Part shown: one piece after another, positions 7,175-9,028 of the stretch
Layout: each line of letters starts with the position of its first letter
Position numbering within the stretch: position 1 is the stretch's first letter
Source: Actinobacteria bacterium 13_1_20CM_4_69_9
GTDB taxonomy: Bacteria > Actinomycetota > Thermoleophilia > Gaiellales > Gaiellaceae
Direction: 5' to 3'
Assembly: GCA_001920085.1 (NCBI GenBank)
Contig: MNJC01000013.1
Coordinates: 1 to 9,028 of the forward strand
DNA: 9,028 nt
Translations under genes and position numbers: made by a program
Notes under the pieces: generated by a model
What the model saw: only the letters and a program-made list of their open reading frames with translations
Databases searched by the model: none
What the model was told of the DNA's origin: nothing

Positions 7175-8097
7175 CACGCCGGGAGGTAGCGCTCGCGCAG
7201 CGTCTCGGCCGCCGGTAGCACACCGCTGTCGAGCAGTTCCTCGAGCGTCATCGTGGCGAACGTCGAGTCGTCCGCGAGCAGTTGGCGATAGCGCCCCGAG
7301 ATGTCGACGACGTCGGAGTTGGCGGCCGGGTGGACGACGACGTAGCAGCCCCACCTCCAGATGCCGCTCGCGTGCTGGAGCATCGAGTGCAGAAGCAGGT
7401 GCTCGATCCACAGGACGGCGAGGTCCGACTTGCCTTTCAGTGCGTCGATCGCGCCGTCGGCGAACACACGCGACTTCTGTGCGACGTCGACGTAACGCCC
7501 GAGGTTCTCCGGCCGCGGGGTCTCCGCCTTCGCACGCTCGTGGTACTTGACGTCGATGGCGACGATGCCGCCCTCGAGCACGAAGGCGGCATCGAACGCA
7601 CGGAGGCTGTTCAGGTATGCGGGGTCGAGCCAGCCGGGCGAGTGCGCGAAGCGCAGCGCCGTCACCTTGCCGGGGAGGTCAGGCCACCAGCTGTGAGCTG
7701 CGCGGCCGGCGAGGTCGAGGTCCGCCGCCAGGTCGCCGAAGAGGTTGAACGCGAGCGCGGGCGACCACAGGAGATCGGCCCAGATCCTCTGGTGGTCGAC
7801 GCTCTGGTTCGGCTCGACCGCTGACATCCGCTGCCGCACGGCCGCGAGGGCGCCGGGAGTGACGAAGCTCGCTCCGGTCTCACGTGCGTAATCGAGTGGA
7901 AGGCGGCTGCCGACGGGCCGGGACGGCTTTCCCTTCGGTGCGATCGGCTGCGAGCCGATCGGGTGACCGTGCAGTTCGCGCCAGCGAGCCTGATGAAGGC
8001 GGTAGCGGCGACGGAACGCGGTCATCTCCGGTCGGCGCGGCACCTCGTCGTCGCGCTCCCAGCAGAACGCGGCCTCGAGCTCTTGCTGCGTGGGCAC
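7174..8097 (-). CDS. PD-(D/E)XK nuclease-like protein (PGN_0703-type)
   Basis: A protein of up to 307 residues resembling the PGN_0703 family, annotated as putative restriction endonucleases though their activity is unproven as far as I know. Recognisable stretches include HPIGSQPIAPKGKPSRPVGS (45-64), LPLDYARETGASFVTP (67-81) and FNLFGDLAADLDLA (117-130). The presumed catalytic set is Asp169 (AFDAAF), then Asp182-Val-Lys184 (IDVKYHE), a PD-(D/E)XK arrangement. There is no methyltransferase or specificity subunit beside it, so a restriction role is not supported by context. The frame stays open to 8544, but that would run through a tRNA remnant. I prefer the GTG at 8097; ATG at 8025 (MTAFRRRYR) is the main alternative. 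It leads the nuclease-VOC-MFS group and starts about 105 bases from the attachment-site remnant. Confidence 0.8.
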   Translation of the reverse strand: MPTQQELEAAFCWERDDEVPRRPEMTAFRRRYRLHQARWRELHGHPIGSQPIAPKGKPSRPVGSRLPLDYARETGASFVTPGALAAVRQRMSAVEPNQSVDHQRIWADLLWSPALAFNLFGDLAADLDLAGRAAHSWWPDLPGKVTALRFAHSPGWLDPAYLNSLRAFDAAFVLEGGIVAIDVKYHERAKAETPRPENLGRYVDVAQKSRVFADGAIDALKGKSDLAVLWIEHLLLHSMLQHASGIWRWGCYVVVHPAANSDVVDISGRYRQLLADDSTFATMTLEELLDSGVLPAAETLRERYLPA

Positions 8098-8133
8098 GGC
8101 GGGATCGTACGAGGAGGGCTGTGCAGACCAGCC

Positions 8134-8153
8134 GGGAAACCTCCCGGTTTCCC
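8134..8153. terminator. Perfect 8-bp stem-loop
   Basis: GGGAAACC (8134-8141) pairs exactly with GGTTTCCC (8146-8153) across a four-base TCCC loop. It lies between the tRNA remnant and the nuclease-like gene. On the minus strand it could end transcription of the former tRNA, although no T-run follows. It could also be a leader hairpin of the downstream gene. Confidence 0.4.
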
Positions 8154-8170
8154 CAGACCCCTTCCACCGG

Positions 8171-8187
8171 TCCGCGCCCCGCGCGGA
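8171..8187. terminator. Perfect 7-bp GC-rich stem-loop
   Basis: TCCGCGC (8171-8177) and GCGCGGA (8181-8187) pair around a CCC loop. Fifteen bases beyond the tRNA 3' end in the minus direction, this is a plausible terminator-like hairpin, without a T-run. A shorter 5-bp hairpin (ACTGC/GCAGT, 8190-8202) lies between it and the tRNA fragment. Confidence 0.35.
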
Positions 8188-8201
8188 TGACTGCGAAGCA
8201 G

Positions 8202-8246
8202 TGGGCCGTGCAGGGATCGAACCTGCGACCTTGGGATTAAGAGTCC
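8202..8246 (-). tRNA. tRNA-Lys(CTT) 3' half, truncated; probable integrase attachment site
   Basis: Only the 3' part of a tRNA is present. Reading the minus strand: the end of the anticodon 5' stem (GGA), loop CTCTTAA with anticodon CTT (8239-8241), stem TCCCA, variable loop AGGTC, T-stem GCAGG/CCTGC around TTCGATC, acceptor strand ACGGCCC and discriminator A at 8202; no CCA is encoded. The first two bases expected to pair in the anticodon stem already mismatch. No D-arm and no GGGCCGT acceptor 5' strand exist upstream. It therefore cannot be a functional tRNA. Tyrosine-recombinase elements often carry or duplicate exactly this part of a tRNA gene. With an integrase remnant 470 bases away this is most simply an attR-type site, the intact tRNA lying elsewhere. 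Confidence 0.85.
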
Positions 8247-8253
8247 GTCTGAA

Positions 8254-8321
8254 CGAACCGCAGCGAACTGCACGAAACGGAACCCCCTGCTGAGAGGGGT
8301 TCCCGAACCGCAACGAACTAC
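8254..8321. repeat. 10-bp-phased CGAAC repeats, two copies of an 18-bp direct repeat
   Basis: CGAACCGCAGCGAACTGC at 8254-8271 recurs at 8304-8321 with 16 of 18 bases identical, exactly 50 bp apart. Each copy holds CGAACC and CGAACT with starts 10 bp apart (8254, 8264, 8304, 8314), and a weaker CGAAAC lies at 8273. One-turn spacing beside a tRNA attachment core suggests arm-type binding sites for the recombinase, which is inference. Confidence 0.6.
8279..8303. terminator. Perfect 8-bp stem-loop between the phased repeats
   Basis: GGAACCCC (8279-8286) pairs with GGGGTTCC (8296-8303) around a nine-base loop. It lies 70 bases after the stop of the small exported-protein gene and could terminate that transcript on the minus strand, where GTTTCG follows. 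It could instead be a symmetric protein-binding site between the two 18-bp repeats. Confidence 0.45.
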
Positions 8322-8348
8322 CTGCCGCGCAGCCTACGGAGCCAAGCC

Positions 8349-8371
8349 GGTACGCGCACTGGTACGCGCAC
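8349..8371. repeat. 11-bp direct repeat pair
   Basis: GGTACGCGCAC occurs at 8349-8359 and again at 8361-8371, separated by one T, so the period is 12 bp. It begins just after the stop codon of the 114-residue gene. It could be a slippage product or another binding-site pair in the attachment region. Confidence 0.6.
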
Positions 8372-8372
8372 C

Positions 8373-8717
8373 TCAGTGCGACCGCGGGCAACGACGTCCG
8401 TCGACACCGACGCCGACGCCGTGGAAGCTCGTGCCCTGTCGATGCCAGTACTGCGACAGATTCAGCTGGACGCACGCGTAGTTGATTTTGCCGTTCTCCT
8501 TCGCCTGGAACCGCCAGATGTGCGGCGCCACCTTGCCAAGCCAAACAAGGTGGTACTCGCGCCCGCTGCCGTTGAAGTTATACGCGCCAATCACCTCCTG
8601 GGCATCTGCTGCTGCAAGCTGGCGTTCGCCCCCGTCGCCGCGGTGGTGTCGGCCGGCCAGGTAGCCCGCGAGCGCGGCGACCACGGCCACGAGTACTAAC
8701 GCGGCAGCGAGCCTCAT
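8373..8717 (-). CDS. Small exported or membrane-anchored hypothetical protein, coupled to the integrase tail
   Basis: A 114-residue protein that I cannot assign. It starts with a typical export signal or anchor (MRLAAALVLVAVVAALAGYL, no cytoplasmic domain). A His/Arg/Gly linker follows (22-32), then a probable extracytoplasmic domain with many aromatics (GREYHLVWLG, HIWRFQAKENG) and two cysteines, Cys82 and Cys110, that could form a disulfide. A Gly/Val stretch (99-106) lies near the end. Its ATG overlaps the stop of the integrase remnant (ATGA), so it was probably the last gene of the integrase operon and part of the mobile element. A hairpin 70 bases downstream could end the transcript. With the upstream integrase broken, it may no longer be expressed. 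The GC-rich composition resembles the neighbours. Confidence 0.6.
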   Translation of the reverse strand: MRLAAALVLVAVVAALAGYLAGRHHRGDGGERQLAAADAQEVIGAYNFNGSGREYHLVWLGKVAPHIWRFQAKENGKINYACVQLNLSQYWHRQGTSFHGVGVGVDGRRCPRSH

Positions 8718-8830
8718 ACGCCGAACACCCCCGCCATCAGCTCGGCCTGCCTCTTCCGCTCGGCCCGCTCGAAGTGCCCATAGATGTCCGTTGTGACCTT
8801 AAGGCTCGAATGTCCGAGGTGCCGTGACAG
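8714..8830 (-). pseudogene. Tyrosine recombinase (phage-type integrase), C-terminal remnant
   Basis: The last 38 codons of a tyrosine recombinase, an enzyme that joins element and host DNA at att sites. The visible stretch LSRHLGHSSLKVTTDIYGHF holds the conserved LGHSS His and the catalytic Tyr (TDIYGHF), with normal spacing between them. A basic, Glu-rich tail (ERAERKRQAELMAGVFGV) follows. The catalytic Arg-Lys-HxxR part, the core-binding domain and the arm-binding domain are absent. Immediately upstream in frame is a TGA (8831-8833), preceded by GRRIT. That could be an ITW-to-stop mutation in a decayed gene or a junction with other DNA. Its TGA overlaps the start of the 114-residue gene. 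Orientation towards the tRNA fragment fits an integrase next to its attachment site. It cannot make an active enzyme. Confidence 0.85.
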
Positions 8831-8908
8831 TCAGGTGATCCGCCGGCCAATGACCAGTACAGCTGCTCCGATCCCCACAGCGCGATTGAGGGCCGTGAAG
8901 TGGCTTGG
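8831..8908 (-). pseudogene. Possible decayed coding fragment (hydrophobic C terminus)
   Basis: Twenty-five open codons between an in-frame TAG (8909-8911) and a TGA (8831-8833), in the same frame as the integrase tail. They encode PSHFTALNRAVG followed by IGAAVLVIGRRIT. The pattern resembles the last helix of small exporters such as the LysE family. The final GRRIT also fits the residues before an integrase LSRHLGHSS motif. Either the integrase is interrupted by stops or an unrelated gene end is fused here. The evidence is too short to decide. Confidence 0.2.
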
Positions 8909-8917
8909 CTAGGCGAT

Positions 8918-8960
8918 GGAGCCCGGGATCGAGGCAGGGAGCCCGGGATCGAGGCAGGGA
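8918..8960. repeat. Perfect tandem duplication of a 20-bp unit
   Basis: The unit GCCCGGGATCGAGGCAGGGA lies at 8921-8940 and again, without change, at 8941-8960. The three bases before it (GGA) match the unit's end, so the 20-bp periodicity spans 43 bases. The perfect match suggests a recent duplication or selection. No coding function is evident. Confidence 0.85.
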
Positions 8961-8961
8961 C

Positions 8962-9012
8962 CTCCCGCGTATGTATCAGGTGCGGGAGATAGGGAGGCCC
9001 GCCGGAGCGGGC
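8962..9012. other. Two adjacent inverted repeats at the right edge
   Basis: CTCCCGC (8962-8968) pairs with GCGGGAG (8982-8988) over a 13-base loop. GCCCGC (8997-9002) pairs with GCGGGC (9007-9012) over CGGA. They directly follow the tandem 20-bp repeat. Together they could be a terminator pair or part of a structured RNA or element end; the window stops too soon to tell. I see no reliable gene between 8912 and 9028. Confidence 0.4.
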
Positions 9013-9028
9013 ATCCCCGGAAAGCCGA

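Noticed and set aside
7175..7411. Longer VOC protein starting at 7411
   Set aside because: The extra 79 codons are Arg-rich and overlap the nuclease-like gene. The VOC fold begins at the ATG at 7174, which overlaps the nuclease stop.
7884..8240. Plus-strand ORF ending in WAVQGSNLRPWD
   Set aside because: This is the well-known spurious translation of the antisense of a tRNA T-arm, not a protein.
8098..8544. N-terminal extension of the nuclease-like ORF up to 8544
   Set aside because: The extension reads through the tRNA remnant, giving the familiar artefact peptide KVAGSIPARPT, and through the hairpins and the exported-protein gene. It has no family similarity.
8921..8960. CRISPR array
   Set aside because: The two 20-bp copies are directly adjacent with no spacers, and no cas genes are present.
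8920..9000. tRNA-like stretch on the minus strand (GGGAGGTC, CTCGATCCCGGG)
   Set aside because: The T-loop lacks TTC, the anticodon loop lacks U33, and no acceptor stem can be formed. The resemblance is superficial.
8971..9028. Plus-strand start of a gene (MYQVREIG...)
   Set aside because: Only 19 codons are visible, there is no good ribosome site, and the region is filled by inverted repeats. It cannot be supported without sequence to the right.

Overview
High-GC bacterial chromosome, most likely actinobacterial. The main reasons are GC-rich third codon positions, frequent GTG/TTG starts, a DUF6458-type small membrane protein and a sensor kinase with several GAF/PAS domains. The class Thermoleophilia is possible, but the sequence alone does not prove it. 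Every gene is on the minus strand except the DUF6458 gene.

Left part (1-2334): the 3'-truncated gene for cytochrome c oxidase subunit I (ctaD) and the complete gene for subunit II (ctaC) form a start/stop-overlapping operon that reads off the left edge. Subunit I carries the YSHPxVY signature of A2-type haem-copper oxidases in place of the glutamate found in mitochondrial-type enzymes. It also has an N-terminal extension with two likely membrane helices. A divergent DUF6458 gene follows, which meets a small acidic ORF head-on.

Middle part (2335-7174/8097): a 1014-residue cytoplasmic sensor histidine kinase (GAF-GAF-PAS-GAF-PAS-HisKA-HATPase) has no response regulator in view. Upstream of it lies a compact minus-strand group: a PD-(D/E)XK nuclease-like gene, a VOC (glyoxalase-fold) gene and an MFS exporter gene. 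These overlap by 4 and 50 bases, so they are probably co-transcribed.

Right part (8098-9028): this is the most informative region. At 8202-8246 lies the 3' half only of a tRNA-Lys(CTT) gene. To its right are a set of 10-bp-phased CGAAC repeats around a perfect hairpin, a small exported protein gene, and, overlapping that gene's start codon, the last 38 codons of a tyrosine recombinase including the catalytic Tyr. An in-frame TGA and unrelated or decayed sequence, with a perfect 20-bp tandem duplication, replace the rest of the integrase. The simplest reading is one end (attR-like) of a decayed element integrated in a tRNA-Lys gene. Host chromosome would be to the left of 8202 and element DNA to the right. 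Nothing here demonstrates a new biological system; the tRNA half, integrase tail, coupled exported protein and phased repeats are the best lead.
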